DNA of 62,733 bases, from the NCBI GenBank assembly GCA_900549325.1, contig UROI01000003.1:1-62733 (forward strand). The letters are read 5' to 3'. Origin of the DNA: an uncultured Mycoplasmatota bacterium. GTDB taxonomy: Bacteria > Bacillota_I > Bacilli_A > RF39 > UBA660. Shown here one piece after another: positions 51,732-60,482 of the stretch; the stretch's first letter is position 1; every line of letters begins with the position of its first letter. Below the pieces are notes generated by a model. It made no database searches. It was not told the origin of the DNA and was given only the letters and a program-made list of their open reading frames with translations. The translations under genes and the position numbers were made by a program.

Positions 51732-53507
51732 TTAATTTGTTTTTTCATCACTTGGTAGTAGTGGATCTGTTGGATTTTTATCCTTGTCTTTATCATCTTT
51801 CTTTTCTGGTTTCTTTGATAGTGTTATTTTTAGTGTATATCCTTCGTATATTGGATCACCTACTGCTCTATTTTGTGATAAAACAATGTCTTCTTCTACT
51901 TCATCTGTTTCTTTATATGATTTATCTAGTGTTAGATTGTATTCTTTTACAAAGTCTTCTACTTGTGATAATGTCCATTTTTCTTTTACCATATCTGGAT
52001 AAACATCTACTTCTGGTATATATAATACAACACTATCATTAGCATATAATTTTGTCTCTTCATCTTTATTGAAGGCTGGTTCTTGACTTATTATGTTATC
52101 TTTCTTATCTTTATATTCTGAAGCATTTTCTACTGATTTGGTTTTCATTTCTACTTTGATGCCTTTGGCCTCTAGTTTACCTTTTATTTCATAATAGTTT
52201 TGACCGGTATAGTCTTCAAGAACTACATATTCTTTACCTGATGATTCAACAATTGTTATTGTACTCTTCTTAGTTCTAGTAGAACCGGCTTTGGGTTCTG
52301 TTCTTATTACTTTGCCTTCTTCAACAGTAGTACTTTCTTCACTCTTTGTGGTATATTCTAAACCTTTTTCTTTTATTTTTTTGATAGCTTCTTCTGTAGT
52401 TAATCCTACTACATTTGGTACTTTTACTTCTTTTACATCTTTACTTGTTATTAGTAAGTATACACCTGCGAGTACAATTAATGTTCCTAAAAGAACTACT
52501 GCGAGAATGATTGGTAATTTATTTTTTTCATCTTTCTCTTTTAGTACTGAATCGTCATCAGTATCTTCTTCTTTAGCTGTTGGTTTATCTATCACTTGTT
52601 TTACTTCTTTAGTAACTTGTGGTATAACCTTTGTCTCTTCAAGATCGTTTTCTGGATATTCATATACTAATCTCTTTTCATTATCTCTTTGAAGGGCTGT
52701 CTGCAAATCTTTATACATATCTCTAACATTATCATATCTGTTCTTTGGATTTTTAGCAGTTGCTTTTAATACGATATTTTCAACAGATTGTGGTATTGTT
52801 GGATTTTGTTTTCTAATACTTGGTATTTTTTCTTTCATATGTTTTAAGGCTATTTCAACAGCAGTATCTCCTTTAAATGGTACTGAACCTGTTAATAGTT
52901 CATACATTAATATTCCTAGAGAATAAATATCACTTTTTACTGTAGAACCTTTTCCATTAGCCTGTTCTGGGGGAAGATAATGAACTGAGCCCATTACTGA
53001 ATTTGTTTGGGTTAACTGTGTTGAATTTAGAGCCATGGCTATACCAAAATCAGTTATTTTTACTAGTCCGTTGTCCTCAATCATTATATTTTGTGGTTTA
53101 ATGTCTCTATGAATTATATAGGCTTCATGAGCATGAGCTAAACCATCTGTTAACTGTGTCATTATATCTATTACTTCATTTAAAGTAAGTGCTCCTCTTT
53201 TTTGAAGTAATTGTTTTAATGTTTTTCCTTCAATATATTCCATTACGATGTAGTAGTTTCCGTCTTCTTCACCAACATCGTATACTTCAACAATATTTGG
53301 ATGTGATAAATTTGATACTGATAGAGCTTCTCTTTTGAAACGACGAATGAACTTTTCATCATTTGAAAGATCTCCACGTAATACTTTTATTGCAACTTTT
53401 CTATCTAGAATTGTATCATTTGCTAAATAGACATTAGCCATACCACCTTCGCCAATTGTTTTAATAATTTCATATCTATCATTAATCTTTTGACCTTTTG
53501 ATAGCAT
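51732..53507 (-). CDS. prkC: PASTA-domain Ser/Thr protein kinase (PrkC/StkP type)
   Basis: 591 aa. Cytoplasmic kinase domain 1-270 with GEGGMANVYLA, VAIKVLRGD, HRDIKPQN, DFGIA and VKSDIYSLGILMYELLTG. A single membrane segment lies near 331-352 (LPIILAVVLLGTLIVLAGVY), then three PASTA domains (about 357-570) and a charged Asp/Lys/Pro tail. PASTA domains sense peptidoglycan fragments; the kinase regulates wall growth and division. Its start overlaps the stop of the phosphatase gene (ATG within TAATG), so the kinase and its phosphatase are coupled. Confidence 0.95.
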   Translation of the reverse strand: MLSKGQKINDRYEIIKTIGEGGMANVYLANDTILDRKVAIKVLRGDLSNDEKFIRRFKREALSVSNLSHPNIVEVYDVGEEDGNYYIVMEYIEGKTLKQLLQKRGALTLNEVIDIMTQLTDGLAHAHEAYIIHRDIKPQNIMIEDNGLVKITDFGIAMALNSTQLTQTNSVMGSVHYLPPEQANGKGSTVKSDIYSLGILMYELLTGSVPFKGDTAVEIALKHMKEKIPSIRKQNPTIPQSVENIVLKATAKNPKNRYDNVRDMYKDLQTALQRDNEKRLVYEYPENDLEETKVIPQVTKEVKQVIDKPTAKEEDTDDDSVLKEKDEKNKLPIILAVVLLGTLIVLAGVYLLITSKDVKEVKVPNVVGLTTEEAIKKIKEKGLEYTTKSEESTTVEEGKVIRTEPKAGSTRTKKSTITIVESSGKEYVVLEDYTGQNYYEIKGKLEAKGIKVEMKTKSVENASEYKDKKDNIISQEPAFNKDEETKLYANDSVVLYIPEVDVYPDMVKEKWTLSQVEDFVKEYNLTLDKSYKETDEVEEDIVLSQNRAVGDPIYEGYTLKITLSKKPEKKDDKDKDKNPTDPLLPSDEKTN

Positions 53508-54247
53508 TATAAATCACCACTTTCCTTTTTTAGATAAGCAATTGATATATTATCTGTACCACCGCGCATATTACTCTTTTTAATTAATTTTTCTACTTGT
53601 TCCTCTATTGAACTTTTATTATTTAATACTTTTTCTATTTGATCATCTGCGACCATATTTGTTAGGCCATCACTACATAGGAATAATCCTGATACGTTAG
53701 TGTCTACATCAAAAATATCTATTTCGATTGGATCATTTGCTCCAAGAGCTCTAGTTAGTAGATTTTTTCTTGGATGAAATTTTGCTTGTTCTGGAGTTAA
53801 TTCTCCTGTTGATACAAGTAAATTTACTAGGGTATGATCCTTTGTTATTTTATGTAATAATCCATTTTTCATTACATATCCTGATGAATCGCCAATATTT
53901 CCATATAGTATGTAATCATTTGTTTTGATAGCTATTACTAGGGTTGTTCCCATGCCTTTACTCTCGGGATGATTTTTTGTATAAGAAAATATTTTTTCAT
54001 TTATTTCTTTTACTATTCTTCTTAAGTAGTCGATAGCATCTTCTTTTTTTCCGAGCGTTTCTAGTTCTTCGAAACTATCTCTAACATGTTCTATTGCTAT
54101 ATTAGAGGCTACTTCTCCTGCTTTATGTCCACCCATTCCGTCCGCTACGGCAAGAATGAATTCATTATTATTATTATTTAATATTATTACATTGTCTTCA
54201 TTATGTGTTCTTACTTTTCCTGCATCTGTCATATAAAATGTCTGCAT
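53507..54247 (-). CDS. prpC: PP2C-family protein phosphatase (PrpC/Stp)
   Basis: 246 aa. MTDAGKVRTHNEDNV, LAVADGMGGHKAGEVAS, GTTLVIAIKTND, GNIGDSSGYV, KDHTLV, LTRALG, CSDGLTNMV and GGTDNISI provide the eleven-motif PP2C set with two-metal aspartates. It removes phosphate from PrkC and its targets. One base overlaps prkC; rlmN is 5 bases upstream. Confidence 0.95.
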   Translation of the reverse strand: MQTFYMTDAGKVRTHNEDNVIILNNNNNEFILAVADGMGGHKAGEVASNIAIEHVRDSFEELETLGKKEDAIDYLRRIVKEINEKIFSYTKNHPESKGMGTTLVIAIKTNDYILYGNIGDSSGYVMKNGLLHKITKDHTLVNLLVSTGELTPEQAKFHPRKNLLTRALGANDPIEIDIFDVDTNVSGLFLCSDGLTNMVADDQIEKVLNNKSSIEEQVEKLIKKSNMRGGTDNISIAYLKKESGDL

Positions 54248-54251
54248 AACT

Positions 54252-55274
54252 TCACTCCTCTTTTGCTTTGGCTCTTAGCTGTCCACAGGCAGCATCTACA
54301 TTTCCGCCAAATTCTTTTCTTATTGTTACATTTATATTATTTGATTTAAGTATATCATAAAACTGTAAAATTTTCCACTTTTTTGTTCTTTTGAAGCCAA
54401 TATTTTCTGTTTCATTATATGGTATTAAATTTACGTAGCAGTTTATTCCTTTAAGAAGTGAGACTAATTCTTTTGCTTCTTTTTCACTATCGTTTATATC
54501 CTCTAACATAATATATTCAAAAGTTACTCTTCTATTAGTAAGTTTTATATATTCTTTTATGGTATCCATTAATTCTTTTATTGGATAGGCTTTGTTTATT
54601 TTCATTATCTTATTTCTTAGTTCATCATTTGGAGCATGCAGGCTTATGGCTAGATTTACCTGTCCTTCTTCTTTCATAAATTTCTTAATTCCTGGTACTA
54701 CTCCACATGTAGATATAGTTATATGTCTTGAACCGATATCTATTCCTTTACCACAGTTAATTATTTTAACAAAACGCATAACATTATTATAATTATCAAA
54801 TGGTTCACCAATACCCATAACTACTACATGAGATATTCTAGTCTTAATGTCTTCTTCAATAAGGAGAATCTGCTCTACTATTTCATAGGCTAGTAAGTCT
54901 CTTACTTTCTTTAGTCTTCCGCTCTCACAAAAAGCACATGACATGTTGCAACCTACTTGTGATGATACACAAATACTTATTCCATAGTCATGAAACATTA
55001 GTACTGACTCTATTCTATTCTTATCTTCAAGTTCAAATAAATATTTGTTTACTTCTTTACTTTCTTGTTTTATTAATAGTTTTATCTTATAGAAAGAGAA
55101 ATCTTGTTTTAGTTTTTCTCTTAACTCTTTACTAATATTAGTCATTTCATCAAATGAAGTATATCTTTTTTTATATAATCCTTCATATACTTGAGCCGCT
55201 CTAAAGGGCTTTTCATTTATATTTATAAAATAATCTTCTAATTCTTTTAATGTTACATCATATATATTTCTCAT
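54252..55274 (-). CDS. rlmN: 23S rRNA (adenine-2503-C2)-methyltransferase RlmN
   Basis: 340 aa from ATG 55274 (GAAGTG SD; a GTG at 55283 overlaps it). The radical-SAM cluster is CNMSCAFCESG. VVMGIGEPFDN, ISTCGVVPGI, LAISLHAPNDELRN and a C-terminal GGNVDAACGQL hold the second catalytic cysteine. It methylates A2503 in 23S rRNA and some tRNAs. The stop is TGA, one of few. First gene of the rlmN-prpC-prkC-rsgA-rpe operon. Confidence 0.95.
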   Translation of the reverse strand: MRNIYDVTLKELEDYFININEKPFRAAQVYEGLYKKRYTSFDEMTNISKELREKLKQDFSFYKIKLLIKQESKEVNKYLFELEDKNRIESVLMFHDYGISICVSSQVGCNMSCAFCESGRLKKVRDLLAYEIVEQILLIEEDIKTRISHVVVMGIGEPFDNYNNVMRFVKIINCGKGIDIGSRHITISTCGVVPGIKKFMKEEGQVNLAISLHAPNDELRNKIMKINKAYPIKELMDTIKEYIKLTNRRVTFEYIMLEDINDSEKEAKELVSLLKGINCYVNLIPYNETENIGFKRTKKWKILQFYDILKSNNINVTIRKEFGGNVDAACGQLRAKAKEE

Positions 55275-55340
55275 TTTTTTCACTTCTAACTTTCCATTAT
55301 TATTATAACAAAAAAAATATGTTATTAAAACACATTTTTA

Positions 55341-55883
55341 TTATTTTTCTTCTTTATGTTCATGATGAGAATGTCCTTTTATACCATACTTATTGGTTAT
55401 TGGGTCTTTGAATAAGAAATTTTTTATTGGTAATAGTGTTAATACCATGTAAAATCCAAGTATTATGAATAATACTATTACTGATATGTATGTTAGATAA
55501 AATGGTAATGATGTTATATTTATTAGGTATTTAAATGTTAATGTACTAGATATGATGGCTACATAAAAGATGATGATATCTATCCACAATACTGATTTTT
55601 TAGTAAATATTTGATATGTATAAAATAATAGTGGTATTAATAATATTATTACTAATAAACTGGCTGTTTTGGCTATGAAATAATTTTGATTTAATCCATA
55701 TACTGCTCCATCATATAGTGTCCATATAAAGGTTGGTGTTAGGGCTATTTTGATATGTTCCCAAGTGCTTTCATTAACTGCTGCAAAAAGGGATACTATT
55801 TTATTATGACCTGACCATTCATACATAAAATGTAGTAGTGTTCCAATTAGTGATATAAATATTATTCCAATTACTATATCCAT
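55341..55883 (-). CDS. DUF6512-like multi-pass membrane protein
   Basis: 180 aa with five likely membrane segments. LLHFMYEWSGHNKIVSLFAAVNESTWEHIKIALTPTFIW is the recognisable first third, and a His-rich tail (GHSHHEHKEEK) ends the protein. I recognise this as the DUF6512 type, function unknown. The His-rich end could bind metal ions, and the neighbour upstream is a metal-exporting P-type ATPase, which would fit. SD AGGAGG before ATG 55883. Confidence 0.72.
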   Translation of the reverse strand: MDIVIGIIFISLIGTLLHFMYEWSGHNKIVSLFAAVNESTWEHIKIALTPTFIWTLYDGAVYGLNQNYFIAKTASLLVIILLIPLLFYTYQIFTKKSVLWIDIIIFYVAIISSTLTFKYLINITSLPFYLTYISVIVLFIILGFYMVLTLLPIKNFLFKDPITNKYGIKGHSHHEHKEEK

Positions 55884-55935
55884 TTACTCCTCCTATTTAT
55901 AAGATAATTATATATTATTTTTTTATTTATTACAA

Positions 55936-57966
55936 CTAGTTATTTTTTAATAGTCTTAATGTATTTAGAATACATAGTACTGTTACTCCAACATCTGCGA
56001 ATACGGCTTCCCACATGGTGGATAATCCTAGTATGGTTAATATTAATACTAATAGTTTTATGGTAATGGCAAATATTAGATTTTCTTTGATTATTTTATT
56101 TGTTTTTTGGGATATTTTTATAGCGGTTATTATTTTTGATAAGTTATCATTCATTATTACTACATCTGAGGCTTCAATAGCGGAATCACTACCTAGGCTA
56201 CCCATTGATATTCCTATATCTGATAAGGCTAGTACTGGGGCATCGTTTATGCCGTCTCCTACAAATGATACTAGTTCTTTTTCTTTTTTAGTATTTATTA
56301 ACTCTTCTAATTTTTGATACTTATCACTAGGAAGCATTTCATAAAAGACATTTTTTATTCCTACTTTTTTAGCTATTTCTAAGGCTTTTTCTTTATTATC
56401 GCCAGTAAACATATAGGTTTCTATATTCATATCTTTAAGTGCTTTAATTGTTTCTTTAGCACTTTCTTTTATTTCGTCCTTTATTTCTAATTCAGCAACT
56501 AAATTATCATTAATCATTAGATAAATATTTTTGGTTTCTTTTTGATTACAGAACTTGGAATTTCCTATTTTGATATTTTGATCTTTATATTTATAGGTTA
56601 TACCTTTACCTTGATATTCTCTATGTTCTTTGATATCTTCAGTTGATACTTTTTTTCCATACTCTTTAATTATTGATGCGGCGATAGGATGATTAGATAG
56701 GCTTTCTCCTTTAGCACATAATTCTAATACTTTGTCTTTGGTATATTTTTTATCGTAAATGTTTATTTTTGATACATAAAACTCTCCTGTTGTTATGGTT
56801 CCTGTTTTATCAAATACTACTTTTTGGATATTTTTTATACTATCTAAGTAATTACTTCCTTTTATTAGTATTCCTTCTTTAGAAGAAGCTCCTATTCCTG
56901 AGAAGTATGCTAGTGGTACGGATATGGCAACAGCACAAGGACATGATACTACTATTATGGTTAAGGCTTTATAAATACTTTCGGTATATGTTAAGTTTGT
57001 TATTAGTGGTAAAAGGGCTCCTACTAGAATAGCTACGATTAATACACTTAGGGTATATACTGGGGCATACTTTGATACTACTGTTTCGGTTTTGGTTTTT
57101 CTTTCAGTAGCGGTTTCTACTAGTGATAATATTCTACTTACTGTTGAGTTTTTGTATATGGAAGTTACTTTTACTTCTATTAAACCACTTTTATTGATAC
57201 TTCCAGATAATACTTCACTACCTATGGTAGCATTTAATAATTCTGATTCTCCTGTTAATGCACTAGTATCTAGCATGGCATTTCCCTCTATTATTATTCC
57301 ATCTAGTGGTACTTTTTCGCCTTCTTTTACGACAATTATATTGCCTACTTTTATGGTTTCTGTTGGTACTACTTTTATGGTATCTTCTTCTTTTAAATTA
57401 GAGTTTTCTTCTTTTATATTCATTAGTTCTGATACTGACTTTCTACTTCGATTAACGGCTAATTTTTCTAGGGCTTTTCCTAGTTCATATAGGAATATTA
57501 CCATTAGTCCTTCATGTAACTCTCCTAATACGAAGGCTCCTATTGTTGATATTACTATTAATAGGTTTTCATTAATTACTTTTTTTGATAACTGTTTAAT
57601 AGCGGTTATAAAGGTACTATATACTAATACTATATAGCTTATTATAATTAGAATTAGATTTAAATGATATGGTAATTTTGTTATACAGCCTATTAATCCT
57701 AATATACCTCCTACTAGGATTTGATAAAATATTTTATAGTTATTTTCTTTTACTTTTTCTTCGCTTAGTATGGCATCTGGTTCTACTTCACTAACTATTT
57801 GTTTAACATATTCAAATGGTTTTTCTAAGTCTGTTTCCACAGATACTGTTGATGCGCTAAAATTTACTATAGCGTTTTTGATATTTTTGTCTTTATTTAG
57901 TTTTTCTTCTATTTTCTTGGCACAGTTGGCGCAATCTAGGTTTTTGATATTATATTTATATTTCAT
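55936..57966 (-). CDS. Heavy-metal-transporting P1B-type ATPase (Cd/Zn/Co type)
   Basis: 676 aa. N-terminal HMA domain with NLDCANCAKKIEEKL (metal-binding CxxC), about eight membrane segments, TGES in ALTGESELLNA, the CPC motif VVSCPCAVAIS, phosphorylation site DKTGTITTG (about residue 390), HP locus SLSNHPIAASI and hinge VGDGINDAPVLALS. The Asp-containing end fits a zinc/cadmium rather than copper exporter. It exports toxic metal and is preceded, with an 11-base overlap, by an ArsR/CadC-like repressor gene. Confidence 0.92.
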   Translation of the reverse strand: MKYKYNIKNLDCANCAKKIEEKLNKDKNIKNAIVNFSASTVSVETDLEKPFEYVKQIVSEVEPDAILSEEKVKENNYKIFYQILVGGILGLIGCITKLPYHLNLILIIISYIVLVYSTFITAIKQLSKKVINENLLIVISTIGAFVLGELHEGLMVIFLYELGKALEKLAVNRSRKSVSELMNIKEENSNLKEEDTIKVVPTETIKVGNIIVVKEGEKVPLDGIIIEGNAMLDTSALTGESELLNATIGSEVLSGSINKSGLIEVKVTSIYKNSTVSRILSLVETATERKTKTETVVSKYAPVYTLSVLIVAILVGALLPLITNLTYTESIYKALTIIVVSCPCAVAISVPLAYFSGIGASSKEGILIKGSNYLDSIKNIQKVVFDKTGTITTGEFYVSKINIYDKKYTKDKVLELCAKGESLSNHPIAASIIKEYGKKVSTEDIKEHREYQGKGITYKYKDQNIKIGNSKFCNQKETKNIYLMINDNLVAELEIKDEIKESAKETIKALKDMNIETYMFTGDNKEKALEIAKKVGIKNVFYEMLPSDKYQKLEELINTKKEKELVSFVGDGINDAPVLALSDIGISMGSLGSDSAIEASDVVIMNDNLSKIITAIKISQKTNKIIKENLIFAITIKLLVLILTILGLSTMWEAVFADVGVTVLCILNTLRLLKNN

Positions 57967-58282
57967 TGATATGCTCCTTTCCTACACTAAATAGTTTTTT
58001 TACATGGTCATCACTTAATTCGTAATATACTGTTTTACCTATTTTGGTATATTTTACTAGTTTAGCGGACTTTAGTATTCTAAGCTGGTGAGAGATGGCT
58101 GACTGAGTACCTCCGACAAGAGTGGCTATATCTCCTACACAAAGTTTATTTTCTAATAAGACATTTATTATTTTTACTCTAGTTGAATCTGCGAATACTT
58201 TGAATAATTCTGCTATATCTATAATAGTATCTTCTTCAAGTAGTTTGTTTTTTATACTATTTATTTCTTTTGTATCTAACAT
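57956..58282 (-). CDS. ArsR/SmtB-family metal-sensing repressor (CadC/CzrA-like)
   Basis: 108 aa. Winged helix with FKVFADSTRVKIINVLLENK, GGTQSAISHQLRILKSAKLV and TVYYELSD. Two possible metal sites are visible: an LCVGD cysteine near helix 3, and DDHVKKLFSVGKEH in the last helix, where Asp, His and His match an alpha5-type Zn site. It should repress its own operon and release DNA on metal binding. Its operator and promoter are clear just upstream. Confidence 0.92.
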   Translation of the reverse strand: MLDTKEINSIKNKLLEEDTIIDIAELFKVFADSTRVKIINVLLENKLCVGDIATLVGGTQSAISHQLRILKSAKLVKYTKIGKTVYYELSDDHVKKLFSVGKEHINEI

Positions 58283-58293
58283 ATTTCCTCCTT

Positions 58294-58350
58294 ATATATG
58301 AATATATATTCATATATTTAAATAATATCACTATTAGTATATTATGTCAA
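58294..58350 (-). promoter_or_regulatory. Metal-regulated promoter with perfect ArsR operator
   Basis: -35 TTGACA (58345-58350), a 17-base spacer and -10 TATTAT (58322-58327). A perfect 24-base palindrome at 58294-58317 with half-site ATATATGAATAT (TGAA...TTCA core) covers the predicted start and abuts the SD of the repressor gene. This is the layout of ArsR/SmtB autoregulation. Confidence 0.85.
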
Positions 58351-58373
58351 TAGATTTTTATATTCTTTTTTAT

Positions 58374-58456
58374 CACTTCAAGTCTAGGTCTTGAAGTGTT
58401 GTTGTTAGCCTGTAGTCTAACAACAATATACCAGTGGTATCTATTATATATAAGCC
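58374..58456 (-). repeat. Double-hairpin element copy E9 (inverted)
   Basis: In element sense (minus): box GGCTTATATATAATAGAT (58456-58439), small hairpin ATACCA-C-TGGTAT, hairpin 1 58426-58399: TTGTTGTTAG, loop ACTACAGG, CTAACAACAA. Hairpin 2 58398-58374: CACTTCAAG, loop ACCTAGA, CTTGAAGTG. It reads towards the metal-repressor promoter and forms an inverted pair with E10. Confidence 0.9.
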
Positions 58457-58499
58457 AGTAATTATATACTTTTATTTTGGCAATTATTTTATAAATTAT

Positions 58500-58555
58500 T
58501 ATTTTTGAGACTACAGGCTCAAAAATATTTTCTAATGACCTTAGGCATTAGAAAA
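58500..58555 (+). repeat. Double-hairpin element copy E10
   Basis: Hairpin 1 58500-58527: TATTTTTGAG, loop ACTACAGG, CTCAAAAATA. Hairpin 2 58528-58555: TTTTCTAATG, loop ACCTTAGG, CATTAGAAAA. Perfect 10-bp stems. It lies 41 bases after the VanY-like stop. Confidence 0.9.
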
Positions 58556-58595
58556 CGACGAACTACTTTAGTGTGAGACGAAACTGAAAGAGAAT

Positions 58596-59153
58596 CTATT
58601 TCTTAGACTCTCTTTCTTTATATTCCTCTAGTGTTAAATTATTATTATAAATATAACTGGCTATATTTCCTACATATCTTATATGCCATGGTTCATAACT
58701 ATATTTTGTTATATCTTCTTTTCCTTCGGGATATCTTAATATAAATCCATATCTATAACAATTTTGATGAACCCATTTAGTTTCTAATAATTCTTCTATT
58801 TCATGTTCTATGTAACACTTTTCATCTTTATATATACAAAAATCTATGGCTAATCCTGTTTGATGTTCTGATTTACCTGGTTCTGCTATTCTTGTGATAG
58901 CATAAGTAAATCCTTTTTCTTCAAGTAATTTATTATATATTTTTTCTTGATAATCATAATCACGATATCCACTTTCTATATCTATGTGATATCCATATCT
59001 TAAAGCATCTTGTTTCATTCTATCAAAAGCATTCTTTGTTTCTCTATCTATTAATATGCCATCTTTATAACTACTACTGGCTTCTACTAAAGTACTTGGT
59101 ATATGTGCTCTTGGCAGGGGATTATCTTTATTTACTAAAATATTATAATCCAT
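58596..59153 (-). CDS. M15-family D-alanyl-D-alanine carboxypeptidase (VanY-like)
   Basis: 185 aa from ATG 59153 (SD GGAGGT; a GTG at 59165 overlaps it). SGYRDYDYQEKIY, SEHQTGLAIDF (zinc His and Asp) and EPWHIRYVG (catalytic Glu and zinc His) are the M15B motifs. It trims the terminal D-Ala from peptidoglycan stems. No signal peptide or lipobox is seen, unusual for this enzyme, so the protein may be cytoplasmic or use another route. It follows the C39-like operon after 44 bases. Confidence 0.88.
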   Translation of the reverse strand: MDYNILVNKDNPLPRAHIPSTLVEASSSYKDGILIDRETKNAFDRMKQDALRYGYHIDIESGYRDYDYQEKIYNKLLEEKGFTYAITRIAEPGKSEHQTGLAIDFCIYKDEKCYIEHEIEELLETKWVHQNCYRYGFILRYPEGKEDITKYSYEPWHIRYVGNIASYIYNNNLTLEEYKERESKK

Positions 59154-59196
59154 AAGTACCTCCACTATAATATATGCTATAAAAAGAGAAGAGAGA

Positions 59197-59502
59197 CTAC
59201 TTTAGTTTATCTATCTTCTTATTTAAATTACTTATCTTATTATTTAACTGTTTTATTTCTGATTCTAATTCTTCTTTTTGACTATTTAGATTTTCATTAT
59301 TTAATTTGGCTATATCATAACTTTCTTTTAAGTTATTTAGGTTATCTATTTCTTTTTTTAGTTCTTTGTACTCTACTAGATATTTATCTAACTCTTTATT
59401 TTTGTTATTTAGAGTTATGTTATTATATAGGGTAATTATTAGGATAGTGAATACTCCTATAAAAGAGATAGTTCCTATTATTTTAAATATTTTATTTTTC
59501 AT
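59197..59502 (-). CDS. Membrane-anchored coiled-coil protein
   Basis: 101 aa. One membrane segment (about residues 7-28) followed by about 65 residues of leucine/lysine/asparagine heptads (ELKKEIDNLNNLKES, ELESEIKQLNNKISNLNKKI). DivIC/FtsL-like in size and layout but without their conserved residues. Its ATG overlaps the stop of the C39-like gene, which also has a coiled coil. The two may form a membrane-bound complex. Function unknown. Confidence 0.6.
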   Translation of the reverse strand: MKNKIFKIIGTISFIGVFTILIITLYNNITLNNKNKELDKYLVEYKELKKEIDNLNNLKESYDIAKLNNENLNSQKEELESEIKQLNNKISNLNKKIDKLK

Positions 59503-60470
59503 TAGTAATATAAGGCCTTCTTTCCAAAGTAATTATATCTTTCTCTAAATAGTGATAATGACTGGTATTTTATTTTACCACCGATTGGGTCAGATATTAT
59601 TATTTTATCAGTAGTATAACCAATTATAACTACAGCATGCTCTCCTGATTTCCAATAGATGGTTTCTCCGGTTGGTTCATATATCCAAGATCTTGATATG
59701 TATGGTGGGGATAATCCTATAGAGGTCCAAGTTAGTACTGGTCTACCTGATTTTACTATTTTTAGTATTTCATCAAAAGAACTTCCAGTAGCATTTATTA
59801 TTCCTGGTTTATAGGTATTTGCTACTTTGGCAATTGGTTTATCAAAGACACCATAGGAATTTTGGGTTCTTGGGTCTCCGATAAACTCTAATTCTGGATT
59901 ACCTCCATAAGTAACACCATCTTTGGTATATGGTGCTTTTCCTTTTTCTAACTTATTTATAATATCATTAGGAGTTACTGATACACCATAATATTTTAAT
60001 AGAATAGTTAGAGCAACGGATTCACAGCCTGTTGGATAGTCAGGATACTGATTGATTGTGGGCACTCCTGTTATATAGGCAGAATTTTTTTCTTCATACT
60101 CTTTGGCTAATCTATTATATTCTGCTTCAAGAGTGGTGATGTTGCCTTCGAGACCTACGATTTGTTCTTCAAGAGATGATATACTATCTTGAAGTTCTTT
60201 ACTTTTATCTTCTTCTTTGGTAATTAGTTCTTCAATATCTTCGACTTTGAAGGCAGTAGTGGAAAATAGTTCTTCAACTTTTTCTCTCGTTTCTTCCTCT
60301 TCTTTATATACCGAATCTAATGATACTTTACCATCTTCAATTAGATTATTTTGTTTTAATTCTTCAAGAGTAGTATTATTGGAAATAATTAGGTTTTTGT
60401 TATCTTGATGTAATACTACTATTTCAATAATTATAGTAATTGAAAATATGGTAAGTAATATTTTTTTCAT
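59502..60470 (-). CDS. C39-like cysteine peptidase with N-terminal coiled coil
   Basis: 322 aa. N-terminal membrane segment (1-22), a coiled coil (about 80-125, SKELQDSISSLEEQIVGLEG), then a peptidase_C39_2 domain from about 135. PTINQYPDYPTGCESVALTI holds the catalytic Cys, and GEHAVVIIGYTTDKIIISDPIGG the catalytic His and Asp. It is probably a surface peptidase anchored at the membrane. Substrate unknown (a secreted peptide or wall protein). Downstream of pcrA by 12 bases and overlapping the next small gene. Confidence 0.82.
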   Translation of the reverse strand: MKKILLTIFSITIIIEIVVLHQDNKNLIISNNTTLEELKQNNLIEDGKVSLDSVYKEEEETREKVEELFSTTAFKVEDIEELITKEEDKSKELQDSISSLEEQIVGLEGNITTLEAEYNRLAKEYEEKNSAYITGVPTINQYPDYPTGCESVALTILLKYYGVSVTPNDIINKLEKGKAPYTKDGVTYGGNPELEFIGDPRTQNSYGVFDKPIAKVANTYKPGIINATGSSFDEILKIVKSGRPVLTWTSIGLSPPYISRSWIYEPTGETIYWKSGEHAVVIIGYTTDKIIISDPIGGKIKYQSLSLFRERYNYFGKKALYY

Positions 60471-60482
60471 AGTAACTCCTTT

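Noticed and set aside
52291..52692. 133-aa plus-strand open frame
   Set aside because: Antisense to the PrkC linker and PASTA region; no start signal.
54252..54254. TGA as a possible Trp codon (mycoplasma-type code)
   Set aside because: Two intact genes end in TGA (the Bce regulator at 11855 and rlmN here) with overlapping or adjacent starts, and all conserved Trp residues use TGG.
57092..57637. 181-aa plus-strand open frame
   Set aside because: Antisense shadow of the metal P-type ATPase; Ser/Thr/Ile-rich with no domain or SD.
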